From Niallia circulans (GTDB lineage Bacteria; Bacillota; Bacilli; Bacillales; Cytobacillaceae): a stretch of 64,000 nt of DNA. The notes beneath the pieces are model-generated. The model worked only from the letters and a program-made list of their open reading frames with translations. It had not been told where the DNA came from and ran no database searches. This document shows, piece after piece, positions 27,845 through 38,044 of the stretch. Each line of letters opens with the position of its first letter. Position 1 is the first letter of the stretch. Position numbers and translations under genes: made by a program. The DNA is taken from contig NZ_RIBP01000001.1 in NCBI RefSeq assembly GCF_007273535.1, forward strand, positions 1,302,001 to 1,366,000. The letters run 5' to 3'.

Positions 27845-29536
27845 TTACGGTGCATCAATTAAGTTCCAATTAATTGTAGCGGTATATTGCCCTTTATACA
27901 CATATGGTTCGATTAATAATAATGGCCCTTTATCTTCCTCCCAGTTCACGGGGATAATTTGCTGTTCCTTTGTAATAGCTTCATAGACTTTTGTCGCGAT
28001 GCCAATTTCCATATTTATTTCCTCACCATTATTGTCAATATACTTTAAGGCATTTTCTAATTTATGGCCTTCACTGGTCGTAAACTCGTCCGTTAAAGTC
28101 GCTGTTAAACGAAAGGTGCTTCCTTGTCCGCGAGTATCCAATACCACAATTCCCCAATTATCGCTTCTCTTTGAAAAAACGCGCTCTCCGGAAATTTCTG
28201 TGTTGTCAAAACTCACATTATCCGGTACATGGTCAAACTTCAATTCACCAACTACCTTAAGCGTTGTTATTCGAACATTAGATTGTCTATCTGTATCATC
28301 AATAGCATAGATTTGCAATTTATGTGTACCAATTGATAGCAGTTCAGCTGGAATTTCAAACTCAAAATCAATATCATTCCCTTTGTCAGTGTCGTTAAGT
28401 ACATTATCAGCAAACATTATAGGACCGTTTTTACCAAGAACATAGTATAAATCAACTTCATCACTATCTAAGTCCTTCCAAGTTCCTGTAATAGTATAGC
28501 CGGCTCCATTATCAACGGTGACTTCATTATTTGCATCCTTGAAAGTGATGGAAGGAGGACTTTCGACAATGATTGTTAACTGAACATTTGAAACTCCACC
28601 TGACGGATCTGCTAGTGTTATAACCAAGTTATTTTCTCCTAAATTCAACTCACCTGCATGAATAGGATAACTCCATTCAAGCGACTCTAATTCCCCCCCA
28701 TTATCTAGTACCTCTGTTCCAAGCATAATACCATTTAACTCAGATGAGATGGTATTTGTAGGATGATCTAAATCTTTCCAGGTTCCCTTTACTAAGTATT
28801 CTTCACCAACAGATAGATATATTGGTCCCGCTACATCAATCGTCAATTCGGGGACAAAATTAAAAGACTCCGTTATAGTTTGATGAACAGTTCCATTAAA
28901 AGAATTATTACTTTCGAGATTCCAAGTTGATACATTTTGTCCTGCTGTATCCCATATTAACTGATTGTGATTGTAATTCCCTTGGCCAATTTCGTAGGTA
29001 ATATTAGGTACTGACCCGTCTAAGCCAGCCAATACAAGATCTGTAGGATTACCCGTTATTCCTTCCGAAAGATAAATTTGTTGACCTCCAGCTTCAAAGC
29101 CCTTGAGATGCAAATCTTTTAAAGTACTTATATCACTTATTTGGTTGTAAGAAATACTTAACGAATTTAGATTCCCTAAATTCTTCAACGAACTTATGTC
29201 TTTTATTTGGTTGTTTGTAAGATCTAACTCCTCTAGCTGAGTCAGCCTTTCTAGTCCTGTTATATTTTGTATTCCTTTATCAATCAGCACTAATCTTGTA
29301 ATACCTTGTAATTCTTCCATTGAAACAGGAACACTCGTATTCTCGTTTTTATTTAAAATATTTGCCATCTCTTTAGCTAAGTAATCATCTGGGAAAATCT
29401 CGTGGATTGTCTGGTCTGCCCCGTATGCTTGATGGGGAGGAACGAAAACTGTCATTATTGATAATATTACTATTAAAGCTGCCATCAAACATGAGATAAC
29501 CCGATTACTCAGCAAGCTTCTTCTATTTTTGCGCAT
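27845..29536 (-). CDS. Leucine-rich-repeat WxL-domain surface protein
   Basis: 563 residues. A signal segment (VISCLMAALIVILSIMTVF) is followed by two to three leucine-rich repeats (LTQLEELDLTNNQIKDISSL, then LGNLNSLSISYNQISDIS) of internalin type at about 95-150. Next come Ig-like/Big repeats (GTWKDLD occurs twice, near 255 and 350). The C-terminal WxL domain ends YTATINWNLIDAP. WxL domains bind peptidoglycan non-covalently. The first WxL position reads WGI here, so the motif is diverged. It is the last gene of a csc-type cluster. Confidence 0.88.
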   Translation of the reverse strand: MRKNRRSLLSNRVISCLMAALIVILSIMTVFVPPHQAYGADQTIHEIFPDDYLAKEMANILNKNENTSVPVSMEELQGITRLVLIDKGIQNITGLERLTQLEELDLTNNQIKDISSLKNLGNLNSLSISYNQISDISTLKDLHLKGFEAGGQQIYLSEGITGNPTDLVLAGLDGSVPNITYEIGQGNYNHNQLIWDTAGQNVSTWNLESNNSFNGTVHQTITESFNFVPELTIDVAGPIYLSVGEEYLVKGTWKDLDHPTNTISSELNGIMLGTEVLDNGGELESLEWSYPIHAGELNLGENNLVITLADPSGGVSNVQLTIIVESPPSITFKDANNEVTVDNGAGYTITGTWKDLDSDEVDLYYVLGKNGPIMFADNVLNDTDKGNDIDFEFEIPAELLSIGTHKLQIYAIDDTDRQSNVRITTLKVVGELKFDHVPDNVSFDNTEISGERVFSKRSDNWGIVVLDTRGQGSTFRLTATLTDEFTTSEGHKLENALKYIDNNGEEINMEIGIATKVYEAITKEQQIIPVNWEEDKGPLLLIEPYVYKGQYTATINWNLIDAP

Positions 29537-29587
29537 TTGGTAGTCTCTCCCTTAAGAAATGCTTTCACTTAATGAAAACAAAAAAAT

Positions 29588-30607
29588 CTAATCCTCTTCT
29601 TTAGGTTTTCTTTTGTTTTTTACAAGTAAAATAGTGATAAGTAGAACTGCTGCTAGTACGGAAGCTGACCAAATAATAATTTTGCTATATTCTTTTTTTG
29701 CTTTGACTGCTGTTAAATTAAGTTTTTCTGCAGCAGTATCTTTAATTTCAAACATTTTGTCAAATTCCCATGTGTCCTTGCCGGCAGTCGCAGTTATATA
29801 TAAATGATATTTTCCAGGTTCAAACTCCTGATTATCCCAGCTTATCGGAAAATCAAAGTTGGAATTAGGGGCCATTGATAAGGATTGTTTTTTCGTTAGA
29901 TGGAGGACTTTTTGTTCTCCTTCTTTCGTAATACGGGCATCCACAGTTAAGTTATTAATAATGACTGGTTTAATATTTTGTAAATTTGCTGTCACTGCAT
30001 TTCGATAATTTAATAATTCCGGCTTCACCTTGTTTAACTGTAATTCCGGAGTAACCAATTTATTTGTTTCCGTTAATTTTACACCAATGACATAAGAAAA
30101 TTCGTTATTAATTTGCACACTTTTGTCTGAGGTTTTTTTGTCCTCCTGAATAACTTCATATATATAGAAACCACCTAATATCACACCATCAAGTGATTTT
30201 TCTGGCATTTTAATAGTAAATGGAAGCGTTTTTGTCTCGTTTGCTTCCAAAATAACTTTTTGACTTGGAGAAATAAGGTCTGAAAATGCATACTTTAAAG
30301 AGCTGTCTTTCTTGCTGTCAGCTTTACTATAGTCAATGACTCCATTTTGGTTTGTAGTGGCAGTATTTGTTTCAATCATCAGTTCCATTTTTCGGTCAGA
30401 GGTATTGCTAACTGTTATTGTTATCGTTTGTTTATTTCCCGGGCTCATTTTTAAATCAAAATAGCTTAGATTTTTATTTAATTGATTTTCTGGCAGGTTC
30501 GCTTTCACTGAGTATTCCATCGTTGCAGCAAATGCTCTATCATCCTGCGAATTAATTCCGATACCAATCAAGATTAAAACGAGTAACAAAAAAAAGCTTC
30601 GTTTCAT
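29588..30607 (-). CDS. DUF916/DUF3324 WxL-interacting surface protein
   Basis: 339 residues. Signal peptide (FFLLLVLILIGIGINS), then a DUF916-like domain (SYFDLKMSPGNKQTITITVSN, with GVILGGFYIYEV) and a DUF3324-like domain. It ends in one membrane helix (WSASVLAAVLLITILLV) and a basic tail. This is the membrane-anchored partner of WxL proteins in csc clusters. It lies between two WxL genes on the same strand, 51 bases before the larger one. Confidence 0.88.
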   Translation of the reverse strand: MKRSFFLLLVLILIGIGINSQDDRAFAATMEYSVKANLPENQLNKNLSYFDLKMSPGNKQTITITVSNTSDRKMELMIETNTATTNQNGVIDYSKADSKKDSSLKYAFSDLISPSQKVILEANETKTLPFTIKMPEKSLDGVILGGFYIYEVIQEDKKTSDKSVQINNEFSYVIGVKLTETNKLVTPELQLNKVKPELLNYRNAVTANLQNIKPVIINNLTVDARITKEGEQKVLHLTKKQSLSMAPNSNFDFPISWDNQEFEPGKYHLYITATAGKDTWEFDKMFEIKDTAAEKLNLTAVKAKKEYSKIIIWSASVLAAVLLITILLVKNKRKPKEED

Positions 30608-30693
30608 TCCTTTTCCTCCATACTTTAACTTTCTAAGAAAAACGAAATTATCTTAAAAAAACTAATATTGTAAGTTCATGTGCAGAAATACTC

Positions 30694-30781
30694 CTGAGAC
30701 TTAGCTTTTGTTGTCTTGATAGAAGACGACAATATCTCAGATGAGGGGGCACAGCTCTCGCACATTCATGTGCGAGAGCTG
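30694..30781. other. Two strong hairpins inside the WxL cluster
   Basis: In the 234-base gap between the small WxL gene and the DUF916 gene stand two structures. One has CTGAGA (30694-30699) / TCTCAG (30735-30740) enclosing TGTTGTCTT/AAGACGACA. The other is a perfect 12-base stem CAGCTCTCGCAC (30752-30763) / GTGCGAGAGCTG (30770-30781) with a 6-base loop. Neither has a T-tract. They could stabilise or partly end the transcript of the small WxL gene. Confidence 0.6.
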
Positions 30782-30841
30782 GACTATCTAACGGTTGATA
30801 CAGCCTCACCATCTCAACTCGAGTCGAAATTTTAAACTTTA

Positions 30842-31477
30842 TTATTGCGGCGCGGCAATAAGGCTCCAATTTAAAGTAGAAACATAATCTCCAACATAGT
30901 TGCCTGTTGGTACAGATAGGGTAACCTCAATTGGATTGAATTTATCAATCCATGTACCCATTCCTTCATCTTTTTGAGCTTGCATGAGGATGTTTGTTTC
31001 TTCACTTAATACGACTTTCCTTAAATCTTTTGGGGCAGGAGAGATATTTTCGGGAAGCGTCCGGGCGGACCCTTGAGGTAATGTCAATTGTGCTCCCTTT
31101 AATGTTTTATTGGTATTTTCATCAACAAATGGTGTTGCCGATACTTGTAATGACCAGCCTTCTCCAGTTCCACGTCTATCAGTTACTTGGACATTAGGAT
31201 TGTGTGCTGTCGTTATATACACTTCATCTTTTTCAGATATTTTACCCTCGAACTTTAAAGGAGTGACATAGTCGATTGTAAGTTCGCCAGTATTGCCTGT
31301 TCCTGGTGGCTCTGGCTGTGGTTCGGGATCAATTGGCTTTGTCGGTCCGTTTCCAGGACCAATAATGATGCTGCTTTCAGAAATAGCAGCATCATCGGCA
31401 AAAGCTGGTGTTACCAGCAACAGTGATGCTGCTAATGCTAATCCTCCAAATAATAATTTTTTCTTCTTCATCTTCAA
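30842..31477 (-). CDS. Small WxL-domain surface protein
   Basis: 211 residues. Signal peptide (LLFGGLALAASLLLVTPAFA). A proline-rich linker follows (PTKPIDPEPQPEPPGTG). The rest is a WxL domain with both family motifs: GWSLQV in the middle and LNWSLIAAPQ at the end. It binds the cell wall and probably forms a complex with the DUF916 protein. First gene of the cluster, with a TATAAT at 31531-31526 upstream. Confidence 0.9.
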   Translation of the reverse strand: MKMKKKKLLFGGLALAASLLLVTPAFADDAAISESSIIIGPGNGPTKPIDPEPQPEPPGTGNTGELTIDYVTPLKFEGKISEKDEVYITTAHNPNVQVTDRRGTGEGWSLQVSATPFVDENTNKTLKGAQLTLPQGSARTLPENISPAPKDLRKVVLSEETNILMQAQKDEGMGTWIDKFNPIEVTLSVPTGNYVGDYVSTLNWSLIAAPQ

Positions 31478-31862
31478 TTCCTCCTCTTGAATTCACCTAA
31501 AAATTTGTTCGTTAATGCAAGAAGGATTATATCACGGGGAATTTGCAATTCATTCTCAATAATGAAACAAAGAATTTTCTATTTTTTAGGTCTTAAAACA
31601 TAGTTTTAGATAAACCCGTATGATTCTGCTGAATTTTTGGAAAATATCGTTTTTTATTTAATTTATTTACTATGCCAAACTAATATTTTATTTCAATCAT
31701 GAAACTAAACAATTCCTAATTGTATCTATTTAACTATAATTTTTAGCAAGGTATTGTAGTTAGTACAGTTTTTTCAGCAAATTTTTGAACACTTGGGTAA
31801 TGTATAACAATAAAACATTTCACTTCTTATCTAGAATCAAAAATCATATTTGACTGTCTTTA
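31478..31862. other. A+T-rich leader region of the WxL cluster
   Basis: Apart from a minus-strand TATAAT (31531-31526) about 50 bases before the small WxL gene, nothing is recognisable. No convincing -35 stands at 16-18 bases; control by an activator is possible. Confidence 0.35.
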
Positions 31863-32065
31863 TTAACATTTTTTTATTAAGCTCGAATAATTCGCCAGTT
31901 GCTTAACTTCCTCGGCAGCTACAGCAAGATACTTTCCTGATTCTCCTGCTCGGGCAGCTTTAATTCCAGCCTTAAATGCCAATAAATTCGTCTGTCTGCA
32001 ATACTCGTAATAACAGCATTATTTCTATCAACCATCTGTTCACTTACTTTACTAATTACACTTTT
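31863..32065 (-). pseudogene. Fragment of a methyl-accepting chemotaxis protein
   Basis: The minus strand encodes the MCP signalling hairpin: [18 protein letters not shown], then in a shifted frame [20 protein letters not shown] and [16 protein letters not shown]. This corresponds to the near-invariant MCP tip ([20 protein letters not shown]). One base is missing between AD and TNLL, and the frame stops on both sides, so only about 65 codons of a dead gene survive. An intact MCP lies 4 kb away with a much better version of this motif. Confidence 0.85.
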
Positions 32066-32160
32066 CTAACCATTTACCTATTTGTTGCATTGTCAATATC
32101 GATGACCGAATTTCCCGATAAATAATTAGTAAACTATGCCTTATTGTGTTGCTTATTTTT

Positions 32161-32679
32161 TTAATCAATCACCTGCCTGTTTTTTTGCAGTGTATTATCT
32201 TTTGAAAAATAGTATTCTAAAAGATTAATAATCGTAAAATCAACTCCATTTACCAATACATTGCCTTCACTGTAATCACCATACCGATTATTAGAAGTAG
32301 TATTTTGCTTTATAGCTTCTCTATTTAATTTAGAAACATTAATAGCATCATCCGCGGTAAAGGAAATAAAATTCTCTCCCGCCTGATAAACTACCAAGCT
32401 TAAAGGTAAGGAATATTCTAAATCGCTCTTAAATAACAACTTACTTGTATCAATTATCGCAGTATCAATTGTTAGCCTATTGCTTTTTGTATTAATTTTA
32501 AAAGGTGACAGGTATGTCAATTGTGTCCATCCAATAAACCAATTACATGTATGCGAAGAATTATCAGCTATCCTTATATCATTTGTAGTATCAATCAATC
32601 CTACTATCTTTATAAATTCAAGCTTTAGAGCAAAGTGCTCCTCTCCGATTCTCACCAATAAAAAGTGTTCTTTTTCCAT
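32161..32679 (-). CDS. Divergent CheW-like protein
   Basis: 172 residues after AGGAG. The start MEKEHFLLVRIGEEHFALKL and the end NGVDFTIINLLEYYF resemble the first and last strands of CheW domains, which couple chemoreceptors to CheA. The middle is diverged and the usual glycine-rich loop is not clear. It sits between a dead MCP fragment and a dead EAL gene, so it may be a remnant chemotaxis gene that has kept its frame. Confidence 0.55.
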   Translation of the reverse strand: MEKEHFLLVRIGEEHFALKLEFIKIVGLIDTTNDIRIADNSSHTCNWFIGWTQLTYLSPFKINTKSNRLTIDTAIIDTSKLLFKSDLEYSLPLSLVVYQAGENFISFTADDAINVSKLNREAIKQNTTSNNRYGDYSEGNVLVNGVDFTIINLLEYYFSKDNTLQKNRQVID

Positions 32680-32841
32680 CTAATCTCCTATCCCCTCATA
32701 CATAATTGTCTATAGAGAATCAATGTTATTATTCTTTTTCAACCTCTAGAACCTGCTGCAAAGCTTGATATATTTATTCAGAAGTTATATTAATTTATTA
32801 CTTAGTTTTAATCTATTCATATTGAAAGGTCTCGATATAAA

Positions 32842-33538
32842 CTAACCTTGGCAATAATCTACTCCCAATTGCTTTGCTAGCTTTAAATCCTGATAATTTT
32901 CGATTCCCTCTAAAACAATGCTAAATTTACGATCTTTAAACTTTGTAATCATCGAAATTACCCTTTGTTTTTCTTTTGAAGTATAAAGGTTTCTAGAGTA
33001 TGATTTATCTAGCTTTATATAATGTGGATTTACATTACATACTTTACTTATATTTGCAGCCCCAGTGCCAAAATCATCTATAGCTATTTTAAAACCCTAT
33101 TTTTTCAAAGCAATTATATGCATTTTATATGCAAAACTATCCCATACCTCTTCATCTTGAATATCTTCGTTTAATTCAAAAATAATATTTTTCATTATTT
33201 CTGGGTATTTATTGCTTATCTGATTAATGAATTATATAAATTGAGGTTTTGCAATAGTAGACGGAAATACATTGAAAAAAATATTAGTCCAGACTATCCC
33301 TAATTCATTTAACTTACTTAAAGCACAATCAATCGCACTACTGTCCAATTGATAAAGATAGTTTTGTTCTCTTGCTGCTTGAAAGAGGTTTAATGGAGAG
33401 CTTTCATTAGCACGCAATAATATTTCTTAGCCAAAGGTAGTATCAGTATGACAACATATTATAGGCTGAAATATGAAAATCCATTGAATATGAGATTTGA
33501 TCACCTTTAGCACTTTTTAGTTCCTGATTTAATCTCAT
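32842..33538 (-). pseudogene. EAL-domain cyclic-di-GMP phosphodiesterase, decayed
   Basis: Conceptual translation shows nearly a whole EAL domain: FQPI, then EILLRANESSPLNLFQAARE, NIFFNVFPSTI, NIIFELNE, FKIAIDDFGTG, HYIKLDKSYSRN, SIVLEGIEN and LGVDYCQG. It is broken by in-frame stops at about 33427-33429, 33232-33234 and 33097-33099 and by a frame change near 33465. A start (ATG at 33538 after AGGAGA) survives. The gene once degraded cyclic di-GMP and is now inactive. Confidence 0.85.
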
Positions 33539-33544
33539 AATGTC

Positions 33545-33800
33545 TCCTTTTTTCTTTAATTAGTCCAATATTCAAGCATTTCTAATTATTAGCCACCTCT
33601 TTAAGGAGTTTCATCGCATAACTAAAGCACTCGTTCCTATTGATAATTCTATGATCATTTGTGTACGGAGTAAATTTAATCTTTCTATACACTGTGTTAA
33701 GTATTACTAACTTCATCATTACTAATAATTAAAAACATTGGTCTTATAGTATTTATAGACCTCAACAATTTTTCAAGCAGAAAAAAGCCGATTAACTTTT
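33545..33800 (-). pseudogene. Decayed coding-like stretch of unknown family
   Basis: The minus strand shows two protein-like pieces in different frames, EKLLRSINTIRPMFLIISND and INRNECFSYAMKLLKEVANN, just upstream of the EAL remnant. It may be an older gene in the same decayed region. I cannot name the family, and chance is not excluded. Confidence 0.3.
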
Positions 33801-33861
33801 TGAAGAAACCCAGAAAAAATACTTAAGATTTATATAATCACGAGAAATGTAAAATCTAGCC

Positions 33862-33901
33862 CAAAATAAAAGGCATTATCATATGCATTACTGATAATGC
33901 C
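33862..33901 (-). terminator. Intrinsic terminator of the Mga-like gene
   Basis: GGCATTATC / GATAATGCC (33893-33901 against 33872-33880), followed on the minus strand by TTTTATTTTG, 110 bases past the stop. Confidence 0.7.
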
Positions 33902-34009
33902 AGCAGCGTCTTCTCTTACTCCTTGCTTAAGTTCAAGAAAAGAGCCTCTTGTTCTAGAATGCTTTAATAGCACCAAGGATTTGCATCCTATCCAGTAATC
34001 ACCATTTAA

Positions 34010-35515
34010 TTAAAAATGAATAAATATATCGGAGTTGATTCTCCACTTATTTAAGAAGAAACTATTTATAAAATCCTCAATTACATTTAATTCACCTTTT
34101 GATGGAAAGCTAGATATTTTTATTATTGGTAAATGTTCAAAATTTAGCTCATCTGTGTCTATTACTGCTACAACTAAATCATACTCATTATTTTTTTTTA
34201 GTTGCTCATTATCTATATAGTCCATTACCGTTAAACTCAAATTACTTCCAAATTGGTAGTGTAAAACTTGTTTTATATACTCAGCTTCGATAAATGTTCT
34301 ACATATTAATGCAGCTGTAATAACGGTCTGCGCCTTTTTTCTTAAAAGTGCTGCTTGTACTAGTAAAAAAATCTCAAAAATCCCCATCCTATCTACACTT
34401 ATATTATCTGTATAATCCTGGTCAATTAAAGATTTGTTAATGATGTCATCAATTTTCTTATATAGTGGATTCGACTCTACATAAGGAAGATAAGAAACCA
34501 TAGCACTGTTTATACTATTAGTACCTAATTGTGAATCAATATAAATTCTTCGAAAGGTTTGAACAAGCTTGTACAAAAAGGTATCATCTTGAGCTATATC
34601 AAACCCTAAATAATCTGAGAGATATCCCATAAAAATCGACAGAAGATTTGCTCGATCATCTGCATTTCCCCTCATTCTGAACCTAACCTCCATAATATCC
34701 TTAGATTTATTAACAGGTATTTTTTCGTTAAGAATATTTAAGGAGAAGTAGAGAGCTTCGTTCATTTGGGTTTCTCGATTAGGGCATTTCCTCATGAAAT
34801 TAAACATTTCACTAGCTACTTTATAAAATTCTGAATTTCCGTATTCCTTATGGATATATTTCGGAAGATTCATGTAACACCCATGAGAAATACGCAGGTT
34901 TATAACATCCATTATTGTTGCAAGTCTATGTAATGCGCCCATATGTAAAGCTATTGAATATTTTTCAGTAGAAAGAAGTAATTTACTTTTAAAGTCGGCA
35001 ATATTAAATGTATCTACTATAGAAGGATCGATTAATTTATTAGAGAACTCGAGATATTGGACAATAAATCGGCGGATTTTCCTTTCATCTCCAGTAAGCC
35101 GTAAGCGATTATTTGAGATACTGATGCCATTGAAGCTTGTTACCTCTTTAATTTTTTCAATGTGGCGATAAACAGTTGCTCTACTTAAATGAATCTTTTC
35201 CATTAATTCTGCGACTGTTATCCCATTATTAAAAATAATTAGCCCTATAATTTGAATATATGTATTATTTTCTCTTAAATACGTTAGGACATCCTCAATC
35301 GTACCGTTACTTGGTTTTTTTAAACGTATTCCCCTTAGCTCATTTTTTTCAATACTCCAATTAGGAGGAAGATTAAAATTCATAAAGCCAATCTCTCGCC
35401 AAATCGTACTTTTTGAATAACTAGTTTTTTCCGAGAGATACCCTATACTACACCATGTGTCTTCATGGAATAACTGATATATTATGTCTGAATATCTTTC
35501 ATTAAACCTGTTCAT
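34010..35515 (-). CDS. Mga/AtxA-like transcriptional regulator
   Basis: 501 residues. Two N-terminal helix-turn-helix regions are visible: CSIGYLSEKTSYSKSTIWRE (about 22-41) and VAELMEKIHLSRATVYRHI (about 100-118). The middle is helical and PRD-like. The C-terminal part ends with an EIIB-like fold (YDLVVAVIDTDEL). This is the layout of Mga, AtxA and related regulators of surface proteins. It is the nearest regulator to the WxL cluster, 2.5 kb downstream of it on the same strand, with only decayed genes between, so it may control it. Start after AAGGAAT. Confidence 0.85.
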   Translation of the reverse strand: MNRFNERYSDIIYQLFHEDTWCSIGYLSEKTSYSKSTIWREIGFMNFNLPPNWSIEKNELRGIRLKKPSNGTIEDVLTYLRENNTYIQIIGLIIFNNGITVAELMEKIHLSRATVYRHIEKIKEVTSFNGISISNNRLRLTGDERKIRRFIVQYLEFSNKLIDPSIVDTFNIADFKSKLLLSTEKYSIALHMGALHRLATIMDVINLRISHGCYMNLPKYIHKEYGNSEFYKVASEMFNFMRKCPNRETQMNEALYFSLNILNEKIPVNKSKDIMEVRFRMRGNADDRANLLSIFMGYLSDYLGFDIAQDDTFLYKLVQTFRRIYIDSQLGTNSINSAMVSYLPYVESNPLYKKIDDIINKSLIDQDYTDNISVDRMGIFEIFLLVQAALLRKKAQTVITAALICRTFIEAEYIKQVLHYQFGSNLSLTVMDYIDNEQLKKNNEYDLVVAVIDTDELNFEHLPIIKISSFPSKGELNVIEDFINSFFLNKWRINSDIFIHF

Positions 35516-35755
35516 ATTATATTCCTTCTTTATTCATATTTAGTAAGCAACTCCTTATTACTTTTTTCCAATTAATTTTTTTTATTCAAATCGCTTCTAT
35601 CCCAAACTAGAAATTATGCATTCCATCATCGAGACAGTTTTCACGCAAAAATTTATTAATATAAAATATGTTTTTAAAAGAACTATTTTTAATACCCTGT
35701 TCAAAACTTCAAATGCAGATGGACATAATGATTCGTGAATGATAATTTTGTAACA

Positions 35756-35973
35756 ATTTGTTTATGGTATCTTGCTTTAATAGTCTCTCACCGCTTGTGC
35801 TGCTCACTTCCCGGTGGGAGAAATGGAGCTTATTTTTGGGATATCAATCATTTCTATTTCCCTCAGAAATCGAGTGTTCTCCGCTCCATTCAACTAAGTT
35901 TTTTCAGTCTTGTGTTTAAACCAAAAAAACTGAACTATTAATCGATAATCGATAGTATACTTCAGTTTTTTAC
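35756..35973 (+). repeat. Dispersed Bacillaceae-type repeat, copy A
   Basis: About 200 bases that align with the sequences at 38045 and 39446. Shared words include CTCCGCTCCATTC, ACTAAGTTTT and the closing hairpin. Its right end (AAAAAACTGAA 35924-35934 / TTCAGTTTTTT 35961-35971) can terminate the MCP gene on the minus strand. The 240 bases between the Mga gene and the repeat hold nothing else. Confidence 0.7.
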
Positions 35974-36004
35974 TTTAGTCTTACATACTAAGGTTTCTAG
36001 CCTG

Positions 36005-37990
36005 TTATCTTTTTAGGTTTTTAAATTCATTAATCAACTTTTCAGCGTGTTCTCCAAGCTTATTAGCAAGGTCATTCATTTGTTCCATGGATGCTGCTTG
36101 TTCCTCTATAGATGCAGAGACTTCTTCAGTGTTTGCAGCTGTTTCTTGTTTAAAAGCAGTAATATCCATGCTTGATTGAATGATTTCTTCTTTTTTCGTT
36201 ATCATTTCTTCAATGGCTGTAACCACGTCATCAATATTTTGTCCATTTTGTTTTATCGTATGTTCAATGGCTTGAAATGCGCTTTCCGCCTCATTAACAG
36301 TCACATTTTGAGCCTTAACTAACTCATGCGTATTCTCTATAAGACCAACAGTATTTTTAGTTTGACTTTGCATTTGTTGAATTAGACCAGCTATCTCCTT
36401 TGAAGATTGCGCTGATTTCTCCGCAAGTTTACGAACCTCGTCAGCAACCACAGCAAATCCGCGTCCCGATTCACCAGCTCTGGCAGCTTCGATTGCAGCG
36501 TTTAACGCAAGTAGATTAGTTTGGTCGGCTAGCTCTTGTATGGTCAAAATGATCTCGTTGATGTTGTTAGAGTTATTTTCCAACAAATTAATAGCCCCTA
36601 CCATTTCATTCGTCATACTATTTGTTTGTGCAGATTGTTTTCTAAGCTCAACAACCTTTGTATATCCCTTGTCTGTTTGTAGCAGCATAGCCTCAGAACT
36701 GGTTCTGATTTCGACACTTTGCTGCACTACTTCTTCCATCTTCTCCGAAAGAAGCGAAAGATTACTTGAATCTCTTTCGGCAAGGTCGGCTTGTGTTGTA
36801 GCGTCATTAGCAATCTTATCCATTGCAGTAGATGTTTCTGCAATGGCACTAGCATTTTCATTCACGCTTATCACTAAGGTATTGGATGCTGTCATTACTG
36901 CTCCAGATGCTTCTGCTATCGTGCTCAACATTTTCCTAACTTGCTCTAACATATGGTTAAACCCATTTGTTAGACTTCCGATTTCATCACTCGTTTGTAC
37001 ATCAACAAAAATAGCGAAGTCCCCAGCTCTTACTTTATCCATCGCTGTGCTCAAGTCTTGTAAAGGACGCAGCATCCTTTTGATTACAAAATAAAAGATA
37101 GTTGCTATGACAATAACAATAATGCCAAGGATTATTAACATAGGTTTTATAAGATCCCTAGCTTGTGTAGCAAATTCCTTTAAAGGTATAACACCTACTA
37201 TATACAGGCCTGTAGTTTTATTTTTCACAAAGAAAAGTTCTTTCGCGTCACCTTTATATTCATAACTAACGTTATCACTATTGTTATTGGACGTTATAAT
37301 CCTTTGAGTGAACTCTTCCGAACTTATGTCCTTGCCATTCGTATCTTTATTTGGATGGTACACAGCAAGTCCCGTTTCATCTAATAAGAATGTATAGCCT
37401 GTCTTTCCTATTTCTGTATCCTTCAACAATACGTTAAAAATAGATAAGTCAACATCGATAGCTAAAACTCCTAAAACCTTTCCTTCGGCGTTATTAACCA
37501 TTTTCGCAACAGTCATCGTTAATTTCCCACTACCTGCATCATTATAAGGTTTAGTTAAAACTATTTCTCCATTTTGCTCAATCGCTTTTGTATACCACGA
37601 GCTTTCACTTGCGTCATAATCATCAGGAATATTCTGTTCTGGATATAATAACAATTTGCCTTTGTTTAAATGAATATAAGTATTAAGGATAACAGGGTTA
37701 TTCTCCTTAAAACCAGCCAATGCCTTCATACCTTTAGCTTCATTTTCTTCTATTCCTTGTATCGCCGGGACTTCAGAAAGTTGAGCCAATGTAGTGCTAA
37801 GACTGTTAAATAGACTATCGAATTGTCTGTCTGTTTGTGCAACTACATTTATAGCATTATTAACCAAAATCTCCTTTGTATTTTCTTTGACAAGATCATA
37901 ATTTAAATAGGTTAAAACAGCTCCGCCAATAGCAAGCAAAGCAATAACTGGTAATAATACTTTGCTTACAACGGATCGTGGTTTCTTCAT
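36005..37990 (-). CDS. Methyl-accepting chemotaxis protein with dCache sensor
   Basis: 661 residues, two membrane helices (about 10-30 and 282-303). The extracellular part between them is a double Cache sensor ([44 protein letters not shown]). HAMP follows ([18 protein letters not shown]). The signalling hairpin is intact ([20 protein letters not shown], then [17 protein letters not shown]). Sensing of a small molecule, probably an amino or organic acid, is likely. The ATG follows GGAGGAGG. It is the complete member of the otherwise decayed sensory group to its left. Confidence 0.93.
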   Translation of the reverse strand: MKKPRSVVSKVLLPVIALLAIGGAVLTYLNYDLVKENTKEILVNNAINVVAQTDRQFDSLFNSLSTTLAQLSEVPAIQGIEENEAKGMKALAGFKENNPVILNTYIHLNKGKLLLYPEQNIPDDYDASESSWYTKAIEQNGEIVLTKPYNDAGSGKLTMTVAKMVNNAEGKVLGVLAIDVDLSIFNVLLKDTEIGKTGYTFLLDETGLAVYHPNKDTNGKDISSEEFTQRIITSNNNSDNVSYEYKGDAKELFFVKNKTTGLYIVGVIPLKEFATQARDLIKPMLIILGIIVIVIATIFYFVIKRMLRPLQDLSTAMDKVRAGDFAIFVDVQTSDEIGSLTNGFNHMLEQVRKMLSTIAEASGAVMTASNTLVISVNENASAIAETSTAMDKIANDATTQADLAERDSSNLSLLSEKMEEVVQQSVEIRTSSEAMLLQTDKGYTKVVELRKQSAQTNSMTNEMVGAINLLENNSNNINEIILTIQELADQTNLLALNAAIEAARAGESGRGFAVVADEVRKLAEKSAQSSKEIAGLIQQMQSQTKNTVGLIENTHELVKAQNVTVNEAESAFQAIEHTIKQNGQNIDDVVTAIEEMITKKEEIIQSSMDITAFKQETAANTEEVSASIEEQAASMEQMNDLANKLGEHAEKLINEFKNLKR

Positions 37991-38044
37991 TTAAGCCTCC
38001 TCCATAGCCCTCTTAATAAAAATTAGAATGGTGTTCATATACTC

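Noticed and set aside
30648..30869. Minus-strand frame in the WxL cluster gap
   Set aside because: It consists mainly of the two hairpins; no start signal.
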